This document shows positions 46,405 to 55,190 of a DNA stretch of 64,000 nucleotides, in pieces. The position numbers and the translations under genes were made by a program. The notes beneath the pieces are model-generated. The model ran no database searches and was not told the origin of the DNA. It worked only from the letters and a program-made list of their open reading frames with translations. Each line of letters opens with the position of its first letter. The stretch's first letter is position 1. The DNA comes from Pseudobacillus wudalianchiensis (GTDB lineage: Bacteria > Bacillota > Bacilli > Bacillales > Domibacillaceae). The DNA lies in the NCBI RefSeq assembly GCF_001685015.1, contig NZ_MAYT01000002.1, positions 33,221 through 97,220 of the forward strand. Reading direction: 5' to 3'.

Positions 46405-47742
46405 TTATTTTCCTAATAAGGCAATGGTTTGAGCTATCTTTTCTACTCCCAATTTTATTTGGTGGTCATGTACTTGAGAAATACATAAACGAACAAGATT
46501 GTCCTTCTTATATTCGGATAAGAACATTCTATTTGTATCATCAATTAAAATTAGTTTTTCAGATAATAAAAGAGCAAGCTTTTTTGCGGATACATTTTCA
46601 GGTAAGTAAAGGGAGAGATAAAATCCACTATCAGGCTTCGTGTAATCTGTGCCTTTGGGAAGCAATTCTTCACAAGACCTCTTGAGCAATTGCATTTTAT
46701 TAAAATAAACTTCTTTTATTGTTTTTAAATGACTATTATACATACCACTTTTTAAATAAATATCTAATGCGCCTTGTGAAAGGACGGAACTGTTAAAATC
46801 TACACTAAACTTATAACGTAAGAAGTTTTTAATCATAATGGCTGGCAACACCACGCCAGCAATCCGCAGCCCTGGGAGAAATACTTTTGAAAAACTTTTG
46901 ATATAAATGACTCTTCCAGAGGTATCAAAAGAAAATAATGGATCGGATTTTTTATCCCGATCTAAGTCACTCAAAAAGTCATCTTCGACAATATAAACAT
47001 CATATTTGTTTGCTAACTCTACTATTTTTTTCTTTTCCTTATTTGTATAAGAATGTCCAAGAGGATTATGAAATTTTGGGATAATATAGAAAAATTTAAT
47101 ATCATTATTTTTAAAAATATATTCTAGGCGCTCTAAATCGATTCCATCCATTGATAATTCGATTCCAAAGGTTGTAGCTTGATGGATTTGGAGAGATTCA
47201 ATCATGCCAAAATAGGTTGGTTGTTCAATAAGGATATTTTTTTTGCCGTTTGGAAAAGGAAGTGCCGTCAGTAAATGAATAGCTTGTTGTGAACCCGAAA
47301 CGATTACTACACGGTTAGGGTTGGTAAATACTTGAGAATTTTCAAGGTTTTTAACTATTTCTGTACGTAATGAGTGAAAACCCTGGTGATCTGAATAGGT
47401 GAAAATATCTTCCTTATACTTTTCGATTGCTTGATTCAAACAATGTTGAAATTCAGTATAAGGTATTAAATTTTTATCCGGTCCAGCAGATAAAAAATCA
47501 ATAACAGCGGGATCATGAGCAGAGATTTTAAATTCATTTACGACATAATAGCCGCTTTGAGGTATAGCATAAACCAAATGTTCTTTTTCTAACTCACTGT
47601 AAGCCTTAATAACGGTATTTTTACTGCAGCGAAATTCTTCAGATAATTGTCGAACAGAAGGGAGTTTACTACCGGCAACGAGAGTCCCATTTGTAAGTTG
47701 ACTCTTAATTTCTTCTGCGATTTTTAAGTATTTTGCAATCAA
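46405..47742 (-). CDS. MocR/PdxR-type regulator (GntR wHTH fused to aminotransferase)
   Basis: Fold-type-I aminotransferase-like transcription factor that binds PLP. The N-terminal winged helix (about 1-75: GSKLPSVRQLSEEFRCSKNT) is joined to an aminotransferase domain (about 95-445) with SGSQQAIHLL, IPKFHNPLGHSY and the PLP-lysine region IYIKSFSKVFLPGLRIAGV (Lys in SFSK). I choose TTG 47742, ten bases after GAGGAGG; an ATG ten codons earlier and a still longer frame exist but have no ribosome site. 445 aa. Divergent from an EamA transporter, which it probably controls. Confidence 0.87.
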   Translation of the reverse strand: MIAKYLKIAEEIKSQLTNGTLVAGSKLPSVRQLSEEFRCSKNTVIKAYSELEKEHLVYAIPQSGYYVVNEFKISAHDPAVIDFLSAGPDKNLIPYTEFQHCLNQAIEKYKEDIFTYSDHQGFHSLRTEIVKNLENSQVFTNPNRVVIVSGSQQAIHLLTALPFPNGKKNILIEQPTYFGMIESLQIHQATTFGIELSMDGIDLERLEYIFKNNDIKFFYIIPKFHNPLGHSYTNKEKKKIVELANKYDVYIVEDDFLSDLDRDKKSDPLFSFDTSGRVIYIKSFSKVFLPGLRIAGVVLPAIMIKNFLRYKFSVDFNSSVLSQGALDIYLKSGMYNSHLKTIKEVYFNKMQLLKRSCEELLPKGTDYTKPDSGFYLSLYLPENVSAKKLALLLSEKLILIDDTNRMFLSEYKKDNLVRLCISQVHDHQIKLGVEKIAQTIALLGK

Positions 47743-47761
47743 ATAAATGACAACCTCCTCA

Positions 47762-47851
47762 AACTGTACCATGACAGATTTAGAAAATAGAGATTTATTT
47801 TCGCTTTCTGCATCCAGTATTATCTGAATTATAACAAAACTGTCACTGGAT
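47762..47851. promoter_or_regulatory. Control region between MocR and EamA genes
   Basis: Inverted arms atccagt (47812-47818) and actggat (47845-47851), and direct copies aactgtacc (47762) and aactgtcac (47839), occupy the divergent promoter region. MocR regulators usually bind such paired repeats next to their own and the neighbouring gene's promoters. Confidence 0.5.
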
Positions 47852-47902
47852 TTGATTTTCTTAAGACAGATTAAAACGGAAAATAGCGGAGGAGGAAAAC
47901 GA

Positions 47903-48823
47903 ATGCAAAAGGGGAAATTAGGATTATTGTTAGGCTTAGTGGGAGTCATTTGCTTTAGCTTAACCTTGCCATTTACCAGTGTTGCTGTTGAATATTTCGG
48001 TACTACGGTAGTTGGGTTAGGAAGAACAGTTATTGCAGCGATTTTAGTCAGTATTATACTTATTGTTCGAAAGGAGAAAATACCAACTCGACCTCAATTT
48101 AAAAGTATCCTAATGGTCACTATAGGAGCTGTCCTAACATTTCCATTGCTTACCTCATGGGCAATGGAGACACTGCCCGTCTCGCATGGGGCGGTTGAAT
48201 TAGCGCTATTACCATTAGCAACAGCAGGGATGGCGATATTAAGAGCGGGTGAAAGACCTTCCTTGAAATTTTGGATTTCAAGTTTAATTGGGGCAGGGGC
48301 AGTAATCTCGTATGCCATGAATTTAGGTTTCGGAAAACTTCAATTTGAGGATTTGGCACTCTTGGCTGCAGTAATTGTTTTGGGCTTTAGTTATGCTGAA
48401 GGGGGCAAGCTGTCAAAAGAAATAGGAAGTTGGCAAGTAATAGCATGGGCAATTGTTATAGGAGCACCATTTTTCATTATTCCAGTTGGTATGAATTTTT
48501 CTATTGAAATGTTGAAGTCGCCAATTCAAGCTTGGATTAGTCTATTCTATTTAGCCATTGTGAGTCAGTTTTTAGCCTATGTTGCTTGGTATGGCGGTAT
48601 GGCTTTAGGTGGGGTTGCGAGGGTTAGTCAACTTCAATATATACAACCATTTTTAATGATTGTATTTGCTATCATCTTTTTAGATGAATCCATCACTATT
48701 GCAACAATCATAACAGCGACCATTGTGGTCGTTTCTGTAATCATTGGTAAAAATGCTCCAATATCTAAAAAGGAGTCACCAGCAGAAAAAGCAGGAAATG
48801 TTGATTTGAGAGAAATGAAGTAA
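47903..48823 (+). CDS. EamA/DMT-family transporter
   Basis: A 306-aa carrier with ten helices in two EamA repeats (about 5-140, 155-290). ATG 47903 after GGAGGAGG is clear; the longer open frame is not used. Divergent from the MocR-type regulator, a frequent pairing in which the regulator responds to PLP or an amine and controls export of an amino acid or vitamer. The second repeat ends FAIIFLDESITIATIITATI, typical of the family. Confidence 0.88.
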   Translation: MQKGKLGLLLGLVGVICFSLTLPFTSVAVEYFGTTVVGLGRTVIAAILVSIILIVRKEKIPTRPQFKSILMVTIGAVLTFPLLTSWAMETLPVSHGAVELALLPLATAGMAILRAGERPSLKFWISSLIGAGAVISYAMNLGFGKLQFEDLALLAAVIVLGFSYAEGGKLSKEIGSWQVIAWAIVIGAPFFIIPVGMNFSIEMLKSPIQAWISLFYLAIVSQFLAYVAWYGGMALGGVARVSQLQYIQPFLMIVFAIIFLDESITIATIITATIVVVSVIIGKNAPISKKESPAEKAGNVDLREMK

Positions 48824-49531
48824 AGAATGAATCAGTTAATATAAAACCGCGCTTAGACTAATGACAGGGAAACGTCCCATACGTAATTAGAGTTTCTTGA
48901 AGGTATTCAGAATCCTAGAGCTGTCTTGGCAGCTCTTTCATTGAATATGAAGGATTGTTCTTTCGACTATTAGTTAACTCAATTCAATCATATGTAGCAG
49001 ACATTTTCTAAGTAAGTGGAAGGCATCTGTCTTTACAAAATCATAGGGGAATATAAAAAGGTATTGTAGGCGCTCTTTTAGGGTGCTTTTTTGTTTTTTA
49101 GAAGGAATGCTTTTTACCAATTATATTAAGAGATTGGCAGTTGTTAACTAGCAGTTTCCTTCAAGAAAATAAAGAAATGAAAGGGATGAATAAAAAAATC
49201 CTCCTATTCTTTGAGTATGCCGACAGTTTATTAAAAGGTACTCTAAAAAGCGATATATTTCCTATTGACATTTTACTGAAAATATAGAATTGAAAAAATT
49301 TTTTCGTAGACTTCCATTCTATTGAAGAGTAGACTATTGAATGTCAAAAGTTATGGGTTTGAGGTCCTGAATAAGTGAAAGTTGATTAAATGATAGGAAG
49401 ATGGTCGTGCTATGCATCTATCTAATTTGTGATAGAAGATTTCTTGATTAGATGTATAGGGATTAATTAAAATTGAATAATTATAAATTTTTTTGATTGT
49501 TACATACACTATATTGCTATCGGGGGATAAT
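48824..49531. other. 700-base stretch without genes, with hairpins and att-like site 8
   Basis: Contains the candidate repeat at 48869-48895, a hairpin with T run at 48917-48938 (agagctg/cagctct, probably the EamA terminator), and a second G-U-rich hairpin with T run at 49069-49096. No gene is supported; the sequence is AT-rich and may be a decayed cassette. Confidence 0.5.
48869..48895 (+). repeat. att-like site 8 (degenerate)
   Basis: gaaacgtcccatacgtaatt plus agagttt matches site 1 at 20 of 27 positions without gaps. It is the rightmost candidate and follows the MocR/EamA pair. Confidence 0.45.
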
Positions 49532-51271
49532 ATGAAGAGAAGACGAACCTTAGTGGGGAAAAACTTATTTTTATCTTTTGCCATTGTTGTTTTAGTTGGA
49601 CTATGTACAGGTGTAATCAGCTATGCAATTAATAATTATATTGTCAAAATGGTTATTCATGACAGAGCAGGCGGGATTGCAAATCTCTGGGCCAGCACCA
49701 TAGATGTTTCGGATATTGAACGTGCAAAAAACAATAGTGACGTAGACAGTAAGATTCAACAAAAGTTAATTAAACATCTTGATCACCTAGCGGAAAATGA
49801 GTCATCTGTTTCTCAAGGATACATTATGGATAGTAAATTTGCCGATGAAAAGAAGGGAATCAAATTATTAGCTGTCCCGACAAATAATATAGAGGATGAA
49901 TTATACCCTGGTGATACTTTCTCAAGTGAGCTGTTAGCAGAGGCGCTGGAGAAAGCAGTTTCTAGTAAACAAACAGCTTATTCAGAAATTTATACAGATG
50001 AATTTGGGACATGGCAGGCAGCACTAGTTCCAATCCTAAATGAGCATAATGAAGTGACGGCCGTATTTGGTGTTGATTTAGATGCAAGTATTATGAATCA
50101 TTTAAAGTATCAATTTTTGTTATGGCTTAGTATCAGTATCGTTATTTGCTTAATCATCGTGTTAATACTGCAGTATTTTGGTACGAAAAAGTTGCTGTCT
50201 CCAATTAAAGATATTCAAACGGCTATTAGTAAAGTAAGCAATGGAGACCTTACCACGACTATTAATGTAAAAAGCAAGGATGAATTAGGTGAATTGAGCC
50301 ATCAATTTAATGAAATGACGGAAACATTAAGTTCGCTCATTAAAGAGGCCCGGCTTGTAACCGATAAAGTTTACCAATCGTCTACAGAGTTTTTACAGAT
50401 TGCCGGTGATACTGTTCAATCGGCTAATCAATTTTCCTTGTCGATTCATCAAGTGACTGAAAGCTTGGAACACCAAACAGTCAGCTCGATAGAAAGTGCT
50501 AGAGTAATGGAAGAGATGGCCACGGGGATTCAACAGGCAGCAGAATCAGCCTCAACCATTGCCATGAAATCGGAAGATACATTATCACAAACCCAAAATG
50601 GCAAGAATTTGATTCAACAAGCTGTTAACCAAATGCAAAATATCAATCAAACAGTTGGCAGTTCTGCAGAGGTCGTGACGAAATTAGGGACACGTTCTCA
50701 AGAAATCGGGCAAATTGTTTCAGTTATTTCTGAGATCACTGAGCAAACAAATTTACTTGCTTTAAATGCAGCTATTGAAGCAGCAAGAGCTGGTGAAGCT
50801 GGAAGAGGATTTGCTGTGGTCGCAGATGAAGTTCGCAATTTGGCAGAGCAATCAAAAGTTGCCGCAGCAAAAATTGTGAATATCATCCAACTAACCCAGG
50901 ACGATACGAAACGTGCTGTAGAAGCCATGACTAAGGGAACTATGGAAGCGGCAACCGGTGTTCAAGTGATTGATGATGTCGGAAATGTGATTAATGAAAT
51001 CGTCGAATCTACGAAGCTTGTTAGTGAAGAAATCCAAGAATCTTCGGCCGTTTTCGAGGAAATGTCTGCTAGTTCAGAAGAAGTCAATGCGACAGTAGAT
51101 GAGATTGCCCATGCTGCTCAGAGTTCCCTAACTATTTTTGAGGAATTATCTTCTCAAACAGACAAACAACTGCAATCTATGAAGATCATGGAGGAATCTT
51201 CACAGACAATCGCAAAAATGGTGAAAAATTTAGAGAGGAAATTGAATACATTTACTATTAAAACAAGTTAA
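49532..51271 (+). CDS. Methyl-accepting chemotaxis protein
   Basis: A 579-aa receptor unrelated in its sensor to the cluster at the left edge. First helix about 12-35, extracellular domain (about 36-195, with a Cache-like [18 protein letters not shown] stretch), second helix about 197-217, HAMP about 218-270 and MCP signalling domain with [19 protein letters not shown] at its tip. ATG 49532 follows GGGGGATA; the longer frame is not supported. It has a good terminator. The adaptor and kinase genes lie outside the window. Confidence 0.93.
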   Translation: MKRRRTLVGKNLFLSFAIVVLVGLCTGVISYAINNYIVKMVIHDRAGGIANLWASTIDVSDIERAKNNSDVDSKIQQKLIKHLDHLAENESSVSQGYIMDSKFADEKKGIKLLAVPTNNIEDELYPGDTFSSELLAEALEKAVSSKQTAYSEIYTDEFGTWQAALVPILNEHNEVTAVFGVDLDASIMNHLKYQFLLWLSISIVICLIIVLILQYFGTKKLLSPIKDIQTAISKVSNGDLTTTINVKSKDELGELSHQFNEMTETLSSLIKEARLVTDKVYQSSTEFLQIAGDTVQSANQFSLSIHQVTESLEHQTVSSIESARVMEEMATGIQQAAESASTIAMKSEDTLSQTQNGKNLIQQAVNQMQNINQTVGSSAEVVTKLGTRSQEIGQIVSVISEITEQTNLLALNAAIEAARAGEAGRGFAVVADEVRNLAEQSKVAAAKIVNIIQLTQDDTKRAVEAMTKGTMEAATGVQVIDDVGNVINEIVESTKLVSEEIQESSAVFEEMSASSEEVNATVDEIAHAAQSSLTIFEELSSQTDKQLQSMKIMEESSQTIAKMVKNLERKLNTFTIKTS

Positions 51272-51315
51272 CGGATCACTCAAAGAAGTCAAAGCGGAAA
51301 CTTATAATAGATGAG

Positions 51316-51349
51316 AAAGACCACTCACAATGAGGAGTGGTCTTTTATT
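51316..51349 (+). terminator. Terminator after chemoreceptor
   Basis: aaagaccactc and gagtggtcttt are perfect arms around an eight-base loop with T residues following. Confidence 0.85.
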
Positions 51350-51578
51350 TGTTATAGATGCTCTTTATTCAAATGTTGCTAGTAATATTCGATGAACTGA
51401 AATGAGTTTTAACTTTTCCATAGGATGATAGGCTGATGTGAGAAAAGCACATTAAAGAAATATTAAAAGTACTTAGTTTGAATAAGAATGTATCTTTAGA
51501 TTTGTCCACAACGACCATAAATAAAGTGCCGAGCTCCCTCAATTAAAAATTTAGGGAGCTGTTCATGTTTCATTTAGC

Positions 51579-52010
51579 TTAACGATAAAATAGTTTGGAT
51601 TGAAGGATATCTATTGCACGTTCAATCTCAGCTAAATCTTCTTTTGAAGCATGCTGTACTCGCTCTCGAAAACGGGATTCTATCGTTTCAAAAGCTTCTT
51701 TCATTACTGCTTCCCCTTCATGTGAGAGGCGAATGTATTGTTTCCGCCGATCTTGGCTATCCGTGATTTTTTCAATTAATTTTTTCTCTTTTAACTTGCT
51801 AAGCTCGCGACTTGTGTTCGGCATAGACATATTCTGGCATTGATTAATTTCACTTGGTGTTACAGGTTGACTCACTGCAATATATTCAAGCATGCTGTAT
51901 TGAACTTGTGAGATTGAATCTGGCTTCGCATTTTTTGTTAGTTCGTGCGTTACATGATGCACAGAAGCTGTAAAGGATACAAGTTTATAAAAAAGGGCAT
52001 GTTTGTCCAT
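51579..52010 (-). CDS. MarR-family transcriptional regulator
   Basis: A 143-aa winged-helix dimer: helices about 5-30, recognition region PVTPSEINQCQNMSMPNTSR, wing ITDSQDRRKQYIRLSHEG and C-terminal dimerisation helices. Divergent from a flavodoxin-fold oxidoreductase with three palindromes between them, which indicates autoregulation and control of the neighbour. GTG/ATG choice: the ATG at 52010 has AAGAGGTGAGG upstream. The inducing compound is unknown, often a quinone or aromatic in such pairs. Confidence 0.9.
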   Translation of the reverse strand: MDKHALFYKLVSFTASVHHVTHELTKNAKPDSISQVQYSMLEYIAVSQPVTPSEINQCQNMSMPNTSRELSKLKEKKLIEKITDSQDRRKQYIRLSHEGEAVMKEAFETIESRFRERVQHASKEDLAEIERAIDILQSKLFYR

Positions 52011-52031
52011 TTCCTCACCTCTTATAGACAG

Positions 52032-52112
52032 GATAACAAAATTGTTATCAAAACAAAATTATCATTTGATAACTAAAAGAGAAGGTGCTATTATTTAGTT
52101 ATCAAATGATAA
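52032..52112. promoter_or_regulatory. Three MarR operator palindromes
   Basis: gataacaaaattgttatc (52032-52049), ttatcatttgataa (52059-52072) and ttatcaaatgataa (52099-52112) fill the divergent promoter region. The last two are exact reverse complements. The middle and right copies flank the oxidoreductase promoter; the left copy lies just before the marR start. Confidence 0.75.
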
Positions 52113-52130
52113 TCAAGAGGTGCGTCCATA

Positions 52131-52718
52131 ATGAAGATGCTCGTCGTTTTTACCTATCCAAATCACGATAGCTTAAACTACGCATTTTTACAAAAAGTGC
52201 TGAAAGGAAGCAACGAAAATACAAAGATAAAGGAGATCCAAGTGTTAGATTTATATGAAGAGGGATTTAACCCACTTCTAGTGTTTAACGATCAAAAACG
52301 AAGACGTGATATGCATACCGACCCTCATACTGAAAAATATAGAAAACAATTGATGTGGGCTGACAAGATTGTTTTTATTTATCCAATTTGGTGGGGAAGA
52401 CCACCTGCTATGCTGCTGGGGTATATCGATCAATTATTTGCTTCTAATTTTGCTTATCGAGATAGAAAAGGACTTTTCCCAGAGGGGCTTTTGAAAGGAA
52501 AATCCGTTGTTTGTGTGTCTACGATGAAGGGGCCCACTCACTATCCATTTCTCTGGTTGAATAATGCACATAAAATTTTAATGAAAAGAGCTTTATTTAA
52601 TTTTGTGGGAATCAAGAAAGTAAAGTTCTTTGAGTTCGGGAATATGGAAAGTCCAAAAGGAAACCAGGTGAAGAAGCTGGAAAAGATTTATCGCTATTTC
52701 AAGGAAGTAGCATGTTAA
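52131..52718 (+). CDS. NAD(P)H:quinone oxidoreductase, flavodoxin-like fold
   Basis: A 195-aa flavoprotein of the Flavodoxin_2/MdaB-KefF group, which reduces quinones or similar electrophiles by two electrons. The N-terminal VVFTYPNHDSLNYAFL binds FMN/FAD phosphate, and VFIYPIWWGRPPAMLLGYID is the hallmark P-x-x-W-x-x-P-A segment. ATG 52131 after AAGAGGTGCG. Regulated by the divergent MarR protein; the function is probably protection against quinone or aldehyde stress. Confidence 0.88.
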   Translation: MKMLVVFTYPNHDSLNYAFLQKVLKGSNENTKIKEIQVLDLYEEGFNPLLVFNDQKRRRDMHTDPHTEKYRKQLMWADKIVFIYPIWWGRPPAMLLGYIDQLFASNFAYRDRKGLFPEGLLKGKSVVCVSTMKGPTHYPFLWLNNAHKILMKRALFNFVGIKKVKFFEFGNMESPKGNQVKKLEKIYRYFKEVAC

Positions 52719-52821
52719 AAGTCCGTTATAAAATATGAATGGAGAAATATCAATCATCTTCGGCAGATTCATATATAATGAACAAGTTACGATGAGTGTA
52801 TTTTTTAATGGAGGGAACCTT

Positions 52822-52974
52822 GTGAAGCGGATATCTAAAAAGCATAGAAAACCAATTTTATTTTTTGTTATTATTTTACTTTTTGTTGCTGGTTTACTTG
52901 ATATTAAGTATGAAGGATTATTTTTTCAACTATTGCCTCATTCCATTCAATCCTATCTAGCGAAGATCTTTTAA
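52822..52974 (+). CDS. Small single-pass membrane protein, 50 aa
   Basis: GTG 52822 preceded by GGAGGGAA opens a 50-codon frame: basic N terminus (KRISKKHRKP), one hydrophobic helix (ILFFVIILLFVAGLLDI) and a short tail. The longer frame from 52735 lacks a ribosome site. Family not recognised; probably membrane-located. Confidence 0.55.
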   Translation: MKRISKKHRKPILFFVIILLFVAGLLDIKYEGLFFQLLPHSIQSYLAKIF

Positions 52975-53058
52975 CCGTAGTATTGGCATCTCGTTGCGCT
53001 ACAAGGTTTTCATGTGCAAGGATACAGGAAAAACATCTTGAAATTCCCCGGACGAAAA

Positions 53059-53095
53059 AAGAACAGGCTCATCTCATTTAGACAAGCCTGTTCTT
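53059..53095. terminator. Bidirectional terminator
   Basis: aagaacaggct and agcctgttctt are perfect arms. On the minus strand the stem is followed by six T, closing the MFS gene. Confidence 0.8.
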
Positions 53096-53106
53096 AGGTC
53101 AACCAT

Positions 53107-54279
53107 TTAAACAGAAACCACAGCTTCTTTTTTGTATCCCAATCGCCGATAAACAAGCGCCAGCAGCATGGATGGAATACTGCACACAATCATTCCGATA
53201 AAGGCGTATCTCGGCTCTATTTCATATAAATAGCCGCCAAAAATTGTAAATACAGCTGTACTCCAGCTGAGGGCCAGTGCTGAATACATGCCTTGTGCTT
53301 TCGGGATTTGCGCCTGTGGAATGTGTTTGATTAAGTATTTCATAAAAGCATAATGCCCCATCGCAAAGGAGCAGGCGTGTAACGTTTGCGCGATAGAGAA
53401 AACAATAACGCTCGGAAAAGCGAATACTAATATCCAGCGTAAAGATGAACCAAGTGCAGCGAGTGCCAGTAAGGAGCCGACAGAAAATCGTTGAAAGCGC
53501 CGGTCGGCGATGGAAAAGAAAATGATCTCTGCGATCACAGCAATGTTAATAATGACGCCAATTAAATATTTAGGTGCATGGATCTCCTGCAGAAAAATAT
53601 AACCATAGCTGTAATAAGAAGCGTGTGCCGCCTGCAGTAAAACCACAATAGCAAGCACAAGACCGAAGTGTTTAATACGAAATAACTTGAGCATGCCATC
53701 CGCTTTTGGCTGCGCTGCTGTCGGCTTTTCCGATAAAACAGCGGGGACGCGCATCATGCCGAGACATAAGAAGACAACTGTGCAGAGCAACAGCGCCCAC
53801 AAAATCACTTCATCTCCAAGTGCCCCTGTAAAGACGGTTAAGATCATGCCGGCGACAACAAACCCAACCGATCCCCATGAGCGGCTTTTCCCGTAATGCT
53901 TTAACTGTTTATTTTGTGCCAGGAAGCCAGCAATAGTATCTAAAGCAGGCATTAAGCTTGGATAAAAAAAGTTCAGCAGTAATGCCGCAATAAGCAGGCT
54001 GGTAAAAGAACTTGCCGGAATATGGCACAAAATAGAAATGAGCGTGCCAATCGCCATCCCGTTTAATAATGTTTTGCTGCTGAATTTTCCTGATAAATAA
54101 GGAAATACAACCAATGTAGAAAGGCCTCTAGCGACCAAACCTAGGCTCATAATCAAACTAGCTTCTGAAACCGTAATCCCTTTTGTATGAATCATCCACC
54201 CTGTCCAGTAGGGGAGAAAAATGCCCCATGTCATAAAAAAACTAAAAAATTGTCTACTCATCCAGCGTTGTGTGTTCAT
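53107..54279 (-). CDS. MFS transporter of the HcaT-like (MFS_1_like) group
   Basis: A 390-aa, 12-helix carrier. GIFLPYWTGWMIHTKGIT in helix 1 and HYGKSRSWGSVGFVVAGM between helices 4 and 5 match the PF12832 group that includes the 3-phenylpropionate carrier HcaT and nucleoside carriers. ATG 54279 follows GGGAGGATCG; the longer open frame reaches into the operator region. Divergent from a YeiL-type regulator. Substrate unknown. Confidence 0.85.
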   Translation of the reverse strand: MNTQRWMSRQFFSFFMTWGIFLPYWTGWMIHTKGITVSEASLIMSLGLVARGLSTLVVFPYLSGKFSSKTLLNGMAIGTLISILCHIPASSFTSLLIAALLLNFFYPSLMPALDTIAGFLAQNKQLKHYGKSRSWGSVGFVVAGMILTVFTGALGDEVILWALLLCTVVFLCLGMMRVPAVLSEKPTAAQPKADGMLKLFRIKHFGLVLAIVVLLQAAHASYYSYGYIFLQEIHAPKYLIGVIINIAVIAEIIFFSIADRRFQRFSVGSLLALAALGSSLRWILVFAFPSVIVFSIAQTLHACSFAMGHYAFMKYLIKHIPQAQIPKAQGMYSALALSWSTAVFTIFGGYLYEIEPRYAFIGMIVCSIPSMLLALVYRRLGYKKEAVVSV

Positions 54280-54300
54280 TCTCGATCCTCCCATTGTTTG

Positions 54301-54342
54301 CATGATATCATGGAGATACATACAAAAATATGAGATATCTCA
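54301..54342. promoter_or_regulatory. Two perfect 12-base palindromes between MFS and YeiL-like genes
   Basis: CATGATATCATG (54301-54312) and TGAGATATCTCA (54331-54342) are centred 30 bases, about three helix turns, apart. The second resembles a Crp/Fnr site (TGTGA-N6-TCACA). They are the likely operators of the adjacent Crp/Fnr-family gene and the divergent transporter. Confidence 0.6.
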
Positions 54343-54358
54343 CATTTTGAGGTGGATG

Positions 54359-55030
54359 ATGAAAGTTTATAAGAATGAAAAAAGGAAGGACTATTTAAAG
54401 GAGCATTCTATTGCCCATTTATTCTCTTTTCCGATTGAAGAGTTTATCGAAGTGCATGAATACCAGCGTGATGAATGGATTATCCAAGAAGGCACGCGGC
54501 CGGATTTTTTATTTTTTGTCATTGAAGGAAAAGCAAAAATCTACGTCACCCACCATAATGGGAAAGTTTCCTTAATTAATTTTATCAATGCAAATGATTA
54601 CATTGGGGAAATGGAGTTATTACATGAAGTGTATTATACGAAAGGAATTCAAACCTCGACGAAGACAATTTGCTTTGCCATTCCCTTGCATCGCTGCCGC
54701 ACACAACTGCTGGAAGACGTGACATTTCTGCGTGAGCTAACGAAGTTTTTAAGTGTAAAGGCCACCCAAATGGCAGCTAAATATTCGCAAAGCCTCGCCT
54801 TTCCGCTTGAAAACCGGCTGGCGGATTTTATTTTGCAAACCGCTGATGAAGGGTTCTATAAAGAGAAGCATGTAACAGTTTGTGACTTTTTAGGTGTATC
54901 TTATCGACACTTATTGCATGTGCTTGCCCAGTTTTGTGACAAAGGATATTTACAAAAAGAAGGGCGTCACTATCGCATCCAGCAGTACCAGCCGTTATAC
55001 GAACTTGCTGGAGTGTTGAGGAATAAATAA
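54359..55030 (+). CDS. Crp/Fnr-superfamily regulator, YeiL-like
   Basis: A 223-aa regulator with a cyclic-nucleotide-binding-like beta-roll (about 25-130: QEGTRPDFLFFVIEGKAKIY) and a helix-turn-helix (about 165-210: VCDFLGVSYRHLLHVLAQFC). The phosphate-binding Arg/Ser of true CRP are absent, and a single Cys pair is not placed as in FNR, so the signal is unknown; the overall layout recalls YeiL. ATG 54359 after GAGGTGG is chosen; ATG 54356 would leave no spacing. Divergent from an MFS gene, its probable target. Confidence 0.82.
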   Translation: MKVYKNEKRKDYLKEHSIAHLFSFPIEEFIEVHEYQRDEWIIQEGTRPDFLFFVIEGKAKIYVTHHNGKVSLINFINANDYIGEMELLHEVYYTKGIQTSTKTICFAIPLHRCRTQLLEDVTFLRELTKFLSVKATQMAAKYSQSLAFPLENRLADFILQTADEGFYKEKHVTVCDFLGVSYRHLLHVLAQFCDKGYLQKEGRHYRIQQYQPLYELAGVLRNK

Positions 55031-55190
55031 TGAACTTGCCATCCATAAGAAAGCACTCGTAAAGTTTGTGAGCTACACAAAACAGCTGCAGCATATCATG
55101 ATGAATAAAGCCATACAATAAACGACGCTGTTAAATATAGAGAAAGGCGAGGAATGGAGCGGCTTTAAAAATTAAAAGGAGACACTCAGA

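Noticed and set aside
47743-47949. N-terminal extension of the MocR regulator
   Set aside because: The extra residues are not conserved-looking and overlap the divergent promoter region; GAGGAGG supports the TTG at 47742.
55031-55130. Short frame after the YeiL-like gene (KKALVKFVSYTKQLQHIMMN)
   Set aside because: No start codon or ribosome site; probably a fragment or chance frame.
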